Origin: Carex sylvatica
Lineage: Eukaryota > Streptophyta > Magnoliopsida > Poales > Cyperaceae
Length of the DNA stretch: 64,000 bases
Direction: 5' to 3'
Assembly: GCA_964058845.1 (NCBI GenBank)
Contig: CAXKVR010000015.1
Location: 62,001 to 126,000, forward strand
Shown here piece after piece: positions 33,827 through 44,613 of this stretch. Numbering within the stretch: the first letter of the stretch is position 1; each line of letters begins with the position of its first letter. The notes under the pieces are model-generated. The model was not told the DNA's origin and did no database searches. It worked only from the letters and a program-made list of their open reading frames with translations. A program made the position numbers and the translations under genes.

Positions 33827-36461
33827 TGTCACACCCCGCAGCCCCACGAGGCGTGACGGGTGCCTCCTGCCGTAGACATACAGTTGCCCGTATGCCTACA
33901 AGGCAAGTACGATATAATAGAAAGTAAAACACACCAACAAAATCAACAAATAACTAAGAAAAACAGTTCACAAATCCCAACTGGTCAGGTAATATCATAC
34001 AAAATCCGTATCTCGATGGATACGTATCACCAAATGACATAGAGAACACATATATATATACAATCAAAACATAAATCTATACATGTCTCTAGTCACAATA
34101 CCAGACAGCTAAGCAGCGGTGAAAACCAGGCCTACCGACCTCGTGTCTCTCTCGGATCCGCCGAACCGGTACCTGAAAAATTAACCCAAAAGAGGGGATG
34201 AGAATTGAATTCTCAGTGCGATAAATTGCCACAAATCGTCCCTGGACTTGCAATCAAAGATTATATTCAAAAAGTAAACACAAATAAAGCTCAAATCAGT
34301 TTATAATCATATATAAACATGAATACACAAACCCGACAACATATATCCAAATGAAATCACAATTCAGGAATTGCCAAGATGAAATTCAAGCACACAATAT
34401 TTGGTTTAACTCGATTTCAGAATATCTGGTAGTAACTACAGATGTTCCACCAAACTGGACCCCAATTCGTTCCCACTCGTCTGTAGGGTTACAGACACCT
34501 ACAGACGGCTGTGCCAGGTAAAACCTTTTCTCATGACACTCATCTGTAATTACAGGCTTAACTGTTTAATTAAAAGTCTGGTTCCAATTCATATCCGGAA
34601 AATCCATATAAATCCAACTGAACATCCAAACGCATTACCCCCTGGGTAATGCCATCCGATACACAGTCACCACATCCAAAATCATAGTACAAAGTCACTT
34701 ACCCTTCGTCCCAACCGGTACTGGGAACTGCCGAAGGTCAGACGATCTAAAGCTTTAGAACACTGAGCGTCAAACGTCCATGCATTAGACTTTGACAAAT
34801 TCGGATTCACCCCCTGGGTGACGTCATCACGGTGGATGACCATAATACCATATCCACCAACCGATGGTGATATAAAGCACGGTGACTTTAATTCCAAAAT
34901 CAGATCATTCAGATCAACACAAGTAATAACCATACCAGCATGCAAATCAATCAGATTAAACAATTCGAGTTTCACTTTATTTAGGCAATGCAATGCATAT
35001 AAATCGAAACACAGTTTAATTTCTGAATATAAAATATCAAACAAGTCCAGAAACCCCGCACCTGAGTAATAGCACGCTCGACTAAGGCTCAGGCGTCTCG
35101 AACGATCCAGAAATCCTTTGCCTCGTATGATTACCACCTATTTTATACGTTAAATGCGATTAACGCGTTCGATTAATATCCGATAATTAATACCATTACC
35201 AAACCCTAATTCGAATTCCAATTCAATCGGTGGTTCTGAATAAACAACATGAACCGATATGTTTTACGAAGTTATAACTCGATTAATTCCAACAATTTCC
35301 AGAGTTTCACATGAAACTATCATAATTCCTTTCCATTTCAATCCAACCCCAAAACCCTAGTTCAATTCCAAATTCCACAAGCAAATCAATTCGATTATCG
35401 AGTTATAACGTTTCAAATAAAATTCGAATTCGAATTTCACCAAAATATAACAAATCAATTGAATTAGGGTTTCCAAGAGAAAAGGAAGATAAATCATATC
35501 AATTATCACAAATTAACAACTAATCGAGCTAGAACTCGATTACGAAACCCTAATCACAAGTTTCAACCGAAATCATGACAAATCGAATAAATCGAATAAA
35601 TTAGGGTTTTCAAGAAATTACCAAGGGAGAAATATATACCAAATTGAAGCTTTCTAATCGATCAAGGATCGTCAATTCAGCTCGAATCTCGATTTTCCGG
35701 TCAGTCCGATCAGTTTTCCGCGCTCAATTTCTCTCTCTCTCTCTCTCTTTCTCTTTTTCTTCGGCCTAAACCTAGCTCTCACGACTTTACTTCATTTAAT
35801 TCGGTGAAATGAATTGAGAAGAAAGGTTTTGATTATTAATATTTGGAATTTTGCAAATATACCCTCCAACTTTTAGTTATTAACAACTTGAAAATATTTA
35901 TTACAAAGAGGCCCTTATGTAATGTTTTTATTTATTAAAAAGATGAAAGAGAAAGAGAGAAGATGTTTATTTAATCCATTTTACAAATAGGTCCCTCAAA
36001 ATAACAAGAATAACAGAAATACAGACCCCAGTGCGGACCAACCATCCGCACTGCGGATCCATCCAGCCGCATTCACAGCGCAAATAACAAACACACCCCA
36101 GTGCGGATCAATCATCCGCACTGCGGATCCGTCCAGCCGCACTCAAGACGCAGGAAAAAGTCCGAGCCTAGTGCGGACGCACTGAGCTCAGTGCGGGTGA
36201 TCCCCATCCGCATCCAGTACTTAGCGAAAATTCGTCAACTTCAGAAGAGTACAGAACTCACCCGCACTGCGGATTCCCATCCGCATTACCATCCGCACCC
36301 AGGGAAAATCACAGGAATTCGTTAAGGAAAATTGTCCCAGTGCGGGTGAAGCCACCCGCAGTGCGGGTCATCCATCCGCACTGGACCGTTTTTCTATATT
36401 TATTATTCGATTCTTAACGCCTTAATTCAATCAGTCAGTATAAAATATTTATTATGTCACA
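33827..36461 (-). repeat. Gypsy 3' LTR (2,635 bp)
   Basis: On the plus strand it starts TGTCACACCCCGC directly after copia coding sequence and ends ATTATGTCACA next to the polypurine tract, so both termini are TG...CA. CACCC (33,822-33,826) is the candidate target-site copy. The LTR contains a CT microsatellite (35,732-35,750) and GTGCGG subrepeats at its U3 end. The 151-codon frame at 34,682-35,137 is probably chance. Confidence 0.85.
36026..36385 (-). repeat. CAGTGCGG/CCGCACTG subrepeats in the LTR U3
   Basis: Two units of about 72 bp (near 36,028 and 36,099) share CCAGTGCGGA, ATCCGCACTGCGGATCC and TCCAGCCGCA. Degenerate copies continue to 36,385. Each unit contains inverted GTGCGG/CCGCAC pairs. 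The position just inside the 5' end of U3 is where enhancer repeats often lie. Confidence 0.75.
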
Positions 36462-36464
36462 TTT

Positions 36465-36478
36465 CTCCCCCCCTTAAA
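36465..36478 (-). other. Gypsy polypurine tract
   Basis: The minus strand reads TTTTAAGGGGGGGAG immediately before the LTR, the usual site where plus-strand DNA synthesis of the element starts. Confidence 0.8.
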
Positions 36479-36512
36479 ATGAAGTTCAGTCCGCTGAACT
36501 TGATTTCGTACC

Positions 36513-39500
36513 TTAATTGTCGAATAACTCCGGATACTTTTCTCGGATGCTCTCTTCGAGCTCCCACGTCGCTTCCTTATCGGAATGGCGTCCCCATTTT
36601 ACCAACACGAGCCGAATCACTTTGCTTCGTAGCCGTTGCTCTTTTCGATCCAATATCTGCATTGGTTCTTCCTGATATGTCAGATCATCTTGTACGCGTA
36701 AACCCGAATGATCAATACAATGCGACGGATCTCGCACATATCTGCGTAGCTGTGATACATGGAATACCGGATGAACCCGGTCCAACGCTGGTGGTAGTGC
36801 AAGCTCGTATGCAACCGGTCCAACTCGTCGCAAAATCTGGAACGGCCCAATATATCGGGGACTTAGCTTGCCCGAAACACCAAATCGATGCACGCCTCTG
36901 ACAGGCGAAACTCGAAGCCATACATGATCACTTTCTTGAAATTCCAACGGTCTTCGGTGAACATCCGCATATTTCTTTTGCCTTTCTTGAGCCGACTTGA
37001 GCCGACTCAAAACCATCTTTGTTTTCTCAGCAATTTCTTCTAACATTTGCGGCCCTGTAGGTGGATAGGTACCCGCTGGTCCCCACCACAATGGAGTACG
37101 GCACTGCTGTCCTGTCAGCGCCTCCTGCGGTGACATACCAATGCTCGAATGATAACTGTTGTTATACGCAAACTCCACCAGATACAAATGATCAACCCAC
37201 GAACCTTGTAAACTTAGCGCGCAGGAGCGCAACATGTCTTCCAGCGTCTGAATAGTGCGCTCAGACTGACCGTCAGTCTGAGGATGGTGCGCAGTGCTGA
37301 ATCTCAACTTGGTACCCATTGTTTCTTGAAAACTTTCCCAGAAATGAGAAGTGAACCGAGGATCTCGGTCAGAAATAATATTGCGCGAGCAACCATGATA
37401 CTTAAATTGATATTTCAGGAACAATTCCGCCAATTCTGGCCCAGATGTCTCAATTCGAAGCGGAATGAAATGCGCTATCTTCGTTAATCGATCCACAATC
37501 ACCCAAACTGTATTATACCTTCCGACAGTTCTCGGAAATCCACTTACGAAATCCATCGTGATTGATTCAAATTTCCTTGTAGGTATTTCCAACGGTCTTA
37601 GCAATCCTGCTTTTCTCTGCCGATCCGCTTTAACTTGCTGACATATTTGACACTTTTCAACGTACCTTTGTACTTCCTTTTTCATCTTTGGCCACCAAAA
37701 ATACTTCTTTAGATCTTGATACATTTTTACCTCTCCCGGATGGATAGCGTATCCCGAATTGTGCGCCTCTGACAAAATCAGATCTTTCAACTCCGAATTA
37801 CTTGGTACACAAATGCGGTCGTGAAACCGCAAGATGCCATCTCCTTGAACTTGAAACGGTGAATCTGCGTTTGACTCATAGTGCAATTTGAATTTCTGAC
37901 ATCTCGGATCATTCTGTTGCTCTGCACGAATCTGCTCGTGTAATTCCGATCGGATTTCAACCGCTGCTAGCACAACCGACGCAATTGCAGTTGCGCTAGT
38001 CCCAACCTCACTTCTATTACATTTAGATGCAACTTCCAACGCTAATTCGCGTGATGCGCCAACATGTATTTCCATTCTGCGCATTTCCTCGAGAAGATGA
38101 GTTTCACTTGTAATCACCGACGCCAGGTTTACCTGACTCTTTCTGCTCAATGCATCTGCTACACTGTTTGCTTTTCCTGCATGATACTGGATATCCAAGT
38201 CATAGTCTTTCATTAATTCTAACCACCGCCTTTGTCTCAAATTTAACTCCCTTTGCGTGAAGATGTATTTCAGACTTTGATGATCAGTATAGATTCGGCA
38301 TTTCACGCCATACAAGTAATGCCGCCAAATCTTCAGCGCAAATATCACTGCCGCTAACTCCAAATCATGCGTCGGGTAGTTTTGCTCGTGCGGTCGCAAT
38401 TGCCGAGATGCGTAGGCAATTACATGATCATCTTGCATCAATACGCAACCCAAACCCAATCGAGATGCATCGGTGTAAACCGTGTACTCTTTATCAGCAG
38501 TTGGCATAGCAAGGACTGGCGCGGATACCAGCCGACTCTTCAATTCCTCAAAACTTTTATCTTGCGCGGTACCCCAATTAAATTTCACGCCTTTGTGCAA
38601 CAATTTTGTAAGTGGCGCGGCTAACCGCGAAAACCCGAGTACAAATCTCCTGTAGTACCCGGCTAACCCCAGAAAGCTGCGAATTTCAGTAACTGTCTCC
38701 GGCCGTTTCCAATCTGTCACAGCCCGAATCTTTTCAGAATCCACCGCTAACCCTTTTCCAGAAACCACATGCCCCAAAAAGGTAACTTCCTCCAACCAAA
38801 ATTCACATTTCGACAACTTTGCGAATAACTGATGTTCACGCAATCTTTGCAACACAATTCTAAGATGTACCTCATGTTCTTCTCGCGAGCGCGAATACAC
38901 CAGTATATCATCAATGAACACCACAACTGTAGAATCCAACAGATCGTGAAACACACGGTGCATCAAGTCCATGAACGCTGCCGGTGCGTTCGTCAGCCCA
39001 AACGGCATAACCAGGTATTCATAATGCCCGTACCTTGTACGGAACGCTGTCTTATCCACATCGCTCGGCCGTATTCTCAACTGGTGATACCCTGTTCTCA
39101 GATCAATCTTTGAATATATTGAGGATCCCTGTAACTGATCAAACAGATCGTCAATCCGAGGTAACGGATATTTATTTTTCACAGTTACCTTGTTCAGCTC
39201 GCGGTAATCAATACATAACCGCAATGTTCCATCTTTCTTCTTGACAAATAATACTGGCGCGCCCCATGGCGACGTGCTAGGTCTGATAAATCCACTCTCC
39301 AACATATCTTCCAATTGCGCCTTAAGTTCTTTCAGTTCTGCCGGTGCCATTCGATACGGCGCTTTTGAAATTGGTGTTGTGCCCGGTACCAGTTCGATAC
39401 CGAACTCCACTTCTCGTTCAGGTGACAACCCTAAAATCTCTTCCGGAAATACATCCACAAATTCCGAAACCACCGGAATGGTGCTGATTTCTGGAACTGC

Positions 39501-39743
39501 CGCAGGCGCATAAACCACGGCCGTCAAGTAAGCATCACACCCAGATTCTAATAAATGTTTCATCTCTACAGCCGAAATACACGGTGTTAGTTTCCCAATT
39601 TCTCTAAAATTGAGTATGCAAGACATACCTCTTGAATTCGCGAAATGGATCCGACGATGCGGACAATCAATAGTAGCAGCGTGTCTCGTCAACCAGTCCA
39701 TACCCAATAACACGTCATAACCGATAATCTCCATCACCAACAA
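36513..39743 (-). CDS. Gypsy pol polyprotein, uninterrupted from late protease to chromodomain
   Basis: The 1,076-codon frame runs without a stop. In order: the end of aspartic protease (DVLLGMDWL near residue 9), reverse transcriptase (residues about 100-320; [20 protein letters not shown]), RNase H (about 390-520; [13 protein letters not shown]), a zinc-binding integrase N-terminus with H-x-H and C-x2-C (about 640-690), the integrase core ([15 protein letters not shown]), a GPF-type region (PRYIGPF), and a chromodomain-like end ([17 protein letters not shown]). Key residues seen are intact, so the insertion is probably young. The first ATG lies inside protease, so this is not the natural start: the frame upstream is broken and gag is missing. 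It reads toward the copia remnant. Confidence 0.9.
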   Translation of the reverse strand: MLVMEIIGYDVLLGMDWLTRHAATIDCPHRRIHFANSRGMSCILNFREIGKLTPCISAVEMKHLLESGCDAYLTAVVYAPAAVPEISTIPVVSEFVDVFPEEILGLSPEREVEFGIELVPGTTPISKAPYRMAPAELKELKAQLEDMLESGFIRPSTSPWGAPVLFVKKKDGTLRLCIDYRELNKVTVKNKYPLPRIDDLFDQLQGSSIYSKIDLRTGYHQLRIRPSDVDKTAFRTRYGHYEYLVMPFGLTNAPAAFMDLMHRVFHDLLDSTVVVFIDDILVYSRSREEHEVHLRIVLQRLREHQLFAKLSKCEFWLEEVTFLGHVVSGKGLAVDSEKIRAVTDWKRPETVTEIRSFLGLAGYYRRFVLGFSRLAAPLTKLLHKGVKFNWGTAQDKSFEELKSRLVSAPVLAMPTADKEYTVYTDASRLGLGCVLMQDDHVIAYASRQLRPHEQNYPTHDLELAAVIFALKIWRHYLYGVKCRIYTDHQSLKYIFTQRELNLRQRRWLELMKDYDLDIQYHAGKANSVADALSRKSQVNLASVITSETHLLEEMRRMEIHVGASRELALEVASKCNRSEVGTSATAIASVVLAAVEIRSELHEQIRAEQQNDPRCQKFKLHYESNADSPFQVQGDGILRFHDRICVPSNSELKDLILSEAHNSGYAIHPGEVKMYQDLKKYFWWPKMKKEVQRYVEKCQICQQVKADRQRKAGLLRPLEIPTRKFESITMDFVSGFPRTVGRYNTVWVIVDRLTKIAHFIPLRIETSGPELAELFLKYQFKYHGCSRNIISDRDPRFTSHFWESFQETMGTKLRFSTAHHPQTDGQSERTIQTLEDMLRSCALSLQGSWVDHLYLVEFAYNNSYHSSIGMSPQEALTGQQCRTPLWWGPAGTYPPTGPQMLEEIAEKTKMVLSRLKSAQERQKKYADVHRRPLEFQESDHVWLRVSPVRGVHRFGVSGKLSPRYIGPFQILRRVGPVAYELALPPALDRVHPVFHVSQLRRYVRDPSHCIDHSGLRVQDDLTYQEEPMQILDRKEQRLRSKVIRLVLVKWGRHSDKEATWELEESIREKYPELFDN

Positions 39744-39973
39744 GTCCGCCTCGAACTCCCTCCCATCTATCTTAATCTTTCGGTTTCGGCATAAAGTGAT
39801 TCCTTGATCAGTTGAACCAAACGGGGTTTGAACATTTACAACTTAATTACATGTCTCAATTGGCCAACTCCCTTTTTCTACCAATTTCCTCGACACAATA
39901 GAATGGCTGCACCCGTATTAATCAATTCCGGATTCCTCCGAGGTCTACCTCTACCTCGGTGTGGTGTTTCCAT
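39744..39973 (-). pseudogene. Gypsy gag-start stub fused to damaged protease
   Basis: An ATG at 39,973 opens METPHRGRGRPRRNPE and is followed at once by a protease active-site-like block reading NTGA, where the family has an aspartate. Most of gag is therefore deleted. A frameshift near 39,885 and a stop near 39,840 separate this stub from the open pol frame. Confidence 0.75.
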
Positions 39974-40109
39974 TTTCTGAATAACCAAAGTTAGTTTATA
40001 ACATTCGATATATCATACTTATCATACGAAATTCGTATAGTCGCGACGACCCCTTTAATACGTATACCACTCTCGTATCCAAACAAGTCTGGTTCAGGTT
40101 CTAAACCAT

Positions 40110-40121
40110 GCTCTGATACCA
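40110..40121 (-). other. Retrotransposon primer-binding site (initiator Met tRNA type)
   Basis: The minus strand reads TGGTATCAGAGC, the standard match to the 3' end of plant initiator methionine tRNA. It marks where the 5' LTR should have ended. The next bases (CCGG, then AAAGTTAATTAAAAC) do not match the 3' LTR. Confidence 0.85.
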
Positions 40122-40184
40122 ACCGGAAAGTTAATTAAAACGACGACCCCTGTAATTATGGATGCACCTGACGCCTAGTAAAAG

Positions 40185-42262
40185 TTAATTAAAACTTTTC
40201 ACAATCTCTCTTTTACCCCTCATTGCTGCAACTTCTATTGGCAACCTTTGAGACTGCAACATGTGTTGTAAAAGTTGAAACTTATTATTGGCATTGCACA
40301 TTTGTTATACTTAAAACTATATAATCAGCAGCCATGCAAGTATGCTGATATGTAATTTTGTCACAAAAAGGACATTTAATTCTTTTATCCTAAAAACTGC
40401 CTCGAAATTATTTATTCCATTAACCTACCTCAAACCCTATTTTCCATATCACCTAATATTTAATAATTACAATGAAAACAAAATGTGACTAACTTCATTA
40501 GGTAGATTGGGGTCGGCTCCATTTGCCAACAAGACCTCCATCAGCTCCTTGGAATGGTAAGCCAAGCTTAACAATTGTATCTTGTTTACATCAGCCCCAG
40601 CCTACGATATTAAAATTTCAAAATATTACATTGCTTCAATGACACATCATCTTATTTGTCCCTTGAGTGAATTTCATTTAGTAACAGACCCTTGATTGAA
40701 TTTTACAGCATCATAAATAAGATTTGGCTGACTAGCAAAGTTTTGATTATATAATAAACGTTTGGGACAAAAAAGACAACACCTAAATATAGTTGTCAGG
40801 AAAGCGAAAATTTGTACCAATATCAGTGATTCTAGAATATCCCTGGTTTTATCCAAGGGATGGAATTTACAACTCTCATTGTTCATCACCACAAGAAGTA
40901 GAGGCGTCACGACACCGCATAGCAACTCATCAAGCTGTCAAAACAGTAGATACATTAGGTTTACATTCTTTAAATTAGCACCAATTTTAGCTAATTTGAG
41001 GTAAGAATATGTCGAGCCTATTTGAAAACCTATTATAAATTAATTTTATGTTATTTATAGTAACTATTTAAGGGAATAGAGAAATGGGAAAAAAAGATAA
41101 TTACATTAGGTTTGTGGCCGAACAAAAAATTCATACAAGACGTGTGGCCTAGCAAAGCGGACAACAGCAAGGGTGGTTCTGTGGAGTCATGGTCATGAAT
41201 TTCAGCACCTGATTTGATTAGGCTTTGAATGGCTCTATGTTTATCTAAAATAAGAAAAAGTCACTTAGTATTGCCCAAAATTAAAAAAAAAAAAAATTGA
41301 AAAGGAAATATACCTCCAATTACAGCATAGTGAATAGGAGTGAACCCATTGTTATTTTTGACATGGAGATCATCACCATATTTGATTAGATTCTCAATGA
41401 CTAATGAATCGCCAAAGTACGCAGCAAAACATAATGATGTTTTCCCTACGAATACAAAGTTGCTAATCACATCATTAATTGGTAAAAAAAATATTAAAGA
41501 ACCCACTGAAATTAGTTGCCATTTTCCCCTTCAGTAACAACCCACTGTAATTAGCTTGTCTACAATTAGGTAAAAAACCAGTATTCACCTTTTTCAACAT
41601 TTCTACTAACAACCTTTTTGTTAGATTAGAAATAACCACAATTTACATACATATTTACTACCAGTATTCTAATTACGTAATTGTTTGGGGTTTAGGATTT
41701 AGGGTTTAGGGTTTTGAGTTTATTTCAGGAATAATTCCTTTTGAAGTGACCATTCCTGACATATCTACATCAAAATACTTCATGAAGAAAATAATCTTAC
41801 CTGAAGGATAAACACACTTAGCATTCAACCCATAATCTTCAATGAGTAATTCACAAATCTCAGCATTTTCATGCCGTGCTGCATGATAAAGAGGATTATC
41901 ATCCTCTTTATCACACAATTCGCAAATCTTCTCACCCATCGCCAGTCTTTCGCTTTTACTTGTTATTCTACCTCCAATTTCTGTATAAAAGAAGAGTTTT
42001 TTTTTTTGGCAATGAACCCGTAGGTTATGAAAGAAGAGTTAAACAGGAAGAAAATATTAAAAACGAAAAACAAAAATCGAAATGAAAAGCTTACTGAGAA
42101 GATCAGGGAGTTTGTCCGATCGAACTGCTTCAACCATCGCTTTAGCCATGGTCAGATCTGTGCAAGAGAGTGTCGATTAGAAACAGCGAAAATATTATGA
42201 GAATCAAATACACACTCATATATATACAGAGATATACCGGTAATTATCTGGACGCTCGCCAT
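40185..42262 (-). CDS. Ankyrin-repeat protein, array unit 1
   Basis: Eight exons on the minus strand: 42,262-42,238, 42,157-42,095, 41,980-41,801, 41,445-41,314, 41,244-41,105, 40,934-40,818, 40,601-40,494 and 40,253-40,185. All introns are GT-AG, phases agree, and the sum is 834 nt (277 aa plus stop). Ankyrin-type helices include DDNPLYHAARHENAEICELL, KTSLCFAAYFGDSLVIENLI, NGFTPIHYAVIGG, TPLLLVVMNNESCK, LILAGADVN and VLLANGADPN, then LPIEVAAMRGKREIVK. Such proteins are usually binding scaffolds; the partner is unknown. There is no signal peptide or membrane segment. The frame ends SFN-stop because the last exon was cut by the duplication junction, so the original C-terminus is missing. Downstream lies the gypsy element. 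Confidence 0.8.
41690..41715 (-). other. Telomere-like tract in ankyrin intron
   Basis: The plus strand reads GGTTTAGGATTTAGGGTTTA and on to a further GGGTTTT: about three plant telomere-type units in the intron between exons 3 and 4. It recurs in all units (near 43,905, 46,119, 48,333 and 50,547). Confidence 0.7.
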
Positions 42263-42339
42263 TGGAGAAGTGAGCAAAGAGAGTGAGAGTGACGAAGAAG
42301 AAACCCTAGGACTAGGAATATTAATAAAGAGCGGCTGTG

Positions 42340-42346
42340 TATTTAT
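42340..42346 (-). promoter_or_regulatory. TATA-like box of ankyrin unit 1
   Basis: The minus strand reads CATAAATACA about 78 bp before the ATG at 42,262. The same motif precedes units 2-5 near 44,555, 46,769, 48,983 and 51,196, so every unit brings its own candidate core promoter. Confidence 0.5.
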
Positions 42347-42398
42347 GAGCCGTCTGATCGAATATGTAATTATGGATGCACCTGACGCCTAGTAAAAG

Positions 42399-44477
42399 TT
42401 AATTAAAACTTTTCACAATCTCTCTTTTACCCCTCATTGCTGCAACTTCTATTGGCAACCTTTGAGACTGCAACATGTGTTGTAAAAGTTGAAACTTATT
42501 ATTGGCATTGCACATTTGTTATACTTAAAACTATATAATCAGCAGCCATGCAAGTATGCTGATATGTAATTTTGTCACAAAAAGGACATTTAATTCTTTT
42601 ATCCTAAAAACTGCCTCGAAATTATTTATTCCATTAACCTACCTCAAACCCTATTTTCCATATCACCTAATATTTAATAGTTACAATGAAAACAAAATGT
42701 GACTAACTTCATTAGGTAGATTGGGGTCGGCTCCATTTGCCAACAAGACCTCCATCAGCTCCTTGGAATGGTAAGCCAAGCTTAACAATTGTATCTTGTT
42801 TACATCAGCCCCAGCCTACGATATTAAAATTTCAAAATATTACATTGCTTCAATGACACATCATCTTATTTGTCCCTTGAGTGAATTTCATTTAGTAACA
42901 GACCCTTGATTGAATTTTACAGCATCATAAATAAGATTTGGCTGACTAGCAAAGTTTTGATTATATAATAAACGTTTGGGACAAAAAAGACAACACCTAA
43001 ATATAGTTGTCAGGAAAGCGAAAATTTGTACCAATATCAGTGATTCTAGAATATCCCTGGTTTTATCCAAGGGATGGAATTTACAACTCTCATTGTTCAT
43101 CACCACAAGAAGTAGAGGCGTCACGACACCGCATAGCAACTCATCAAGCTGTCAAAACAGTAGATACATTAGGTTTACATTCTTTAAATTAGCACCAATT
43201 TTAGCTAATTTGAGGTAAGAATATGTCGAGCCTATTTGAAAACCTATTATAAATTAATTTTATGTTATTTATAGTAACTATTTAAGGGAATAGAGAAATG
43301 GGAAAAAAAGATAATTACATTAGGTTTGTGGCCGAACAAAAAATTCATACAAGACGTGTGGCCTAGCAAAGCGGACAACAGCAAGGGTGGTTCTGTGGAG
43401 TCATGGTCATGAATTTCAGCACCTGATTTGATTAGGCTTTGAATGGCTCTATGTTTATCTAAAATAAGAAAAAGTCACTTAGTATTGCCCAAAATTAAAA
43501 AAAAAAAAAAATTGAAAAGGAAATATACCTCCAATTACAGCATAGTGAATAGGAGTGAACCCATTGTTATTTTTGACATGGAGATCATCACCATATTTGA
43601 TTAGATTCTCAATGACTAATGAATCGCCAAAGTACGCAGCAAAACATAATGATGTTTTCCCTACGAATACAAAGTTGCTAATCACATCATTAATTGGTAA
43701 AAAAAATATTAAAGAACCCACTGAAATTAGTTGCCATTTTCCCCTTCAGTAACAACCCACTGTAATTAGCTTGTCTACAATTAGGTAAAAAACCAGTATT
43801 CACCTTTTTCAACATTTCTACTAACAACCTTTTTGTTAGATTAGAAATAACCACAATTTACATACATATTTACTACCAGTATTCTAATTACGGAATTGTT
43901 TGGGGTTTAGGATTTAGGGTTTAGGGTTTTGAGTTTATTTCAGGAATAATTCCTTTTGAAGTGACCATTCCTGACATATCTACATCAAAATACTTCATGA
44001 AGAAAATAATCTTACCTGAAGGATAAACACACTTAGCATTCAACCCATAATCTTCAATGAGTAATTCACAAATCTCAGCATTTTCATGCCGTGCTGCATG
44101 ATAAAGAGGATTATCATCCTCTTTATCACACAATTCGCAAATCTTCTCACCCATCGCCAGTCTTTCGCTTTTACTTGTTATTCTACCTCCAATTTCTGTA
44201 TAAAAGAAGAGTTTTTTTTTTTGGCAATGAACCCGTAGGTTATGAAAGAAGAGTTAAACAGGAAGAAAATATTAAAAACGAAAAACAAAAATCGAAATGA
44301 AAAGCTTACTGAGAAGATCAGGGAGTTTGTCCGATCGAACTGCTTCAACCATCGCTTTAGCCATGGTCAGATCTGTGCAAGAGAGTGTCGATTAGAAACA
44401 GCGAAAATATTATGAGAATCAAATACACACTCATATATATACAGAGATATACCGGTAATTATCTGGACGCTCGCCAT
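42399..44477 (-). CDS. Ankyrin-repeat protein, array unit 2
   Basis: Same eight-exon model as unit 1, starting at the ATG 44,477-44,475 and ending at the TAA 42,399-42,401. The coding sequence appears identical to unit 1. Differences lie in introns: one extra A in the run after exon 4, and GGAATT before the telomere-like tract. It reads toward unit 1, whose promoter supplies its stop codon. Confidence 0.8.
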
Positions 44478-44613
44478 TGGAGAAGTGAGCAAAGAGAGTG
44501 AGAGTGACGAAGAAGAAACCCTAGGACTAGGAATATTAATAAAGAGCGGCTGTGTATTTATGAGCCGTCTGATCGAATATGTAATTATGGATGCACCTGA
44601 CGCCTAGTAAAAG

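Larger units (their letters stand above)
33827..40126 (-). mobile_element. Chromodomain Ty3/gypsy retrotransposon lacking 5' LTR and gag
   Basis: Nested in the copia element, same orientation. Order on the minus strand: primer-binding site (40,121-40,110), a short leader, a gag-start stub fused to a broken protease, an open pol frame (39,743-36,513), polypurine tract (around 36,465-36,478), and the 3' LTR (36,461-33,827). The 5' LTR is absent: sequence beyond the primer-binding site leads into the ankyrin array. The C-terminal chromodomain-like block suggests a Tekay-like chromovirus (inference). Confidence 0.9.

Noticed and set aside
34682..35137. 151-codon minus-strand frame
   Set aside because: It lies wholly inside the gypsy LTR and has no recognisable domain. 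Long chance frames are common in such LTRs.
40674..40925. 83-codon minus-strand frame repeated five times as a separate gene
   Set aside because: Its first 39 codons are ankyrin exon 6. The rest is intron read-through past a GT donor that restores the ankyrin frame.
40762..41004. Plus-strand 60-80 codon frames repeated in every ankyrin unit
   Set aside because: They lie opposite ankyrin exons and introns, and their repetition follows from the array.
40122..42400. Gypsy 5' LTR hidden next to the primer-binding site
   Set aside because: I compared the start of the 3' LTR (TGTCACACCCCGCAGCC) with this region and found no match.
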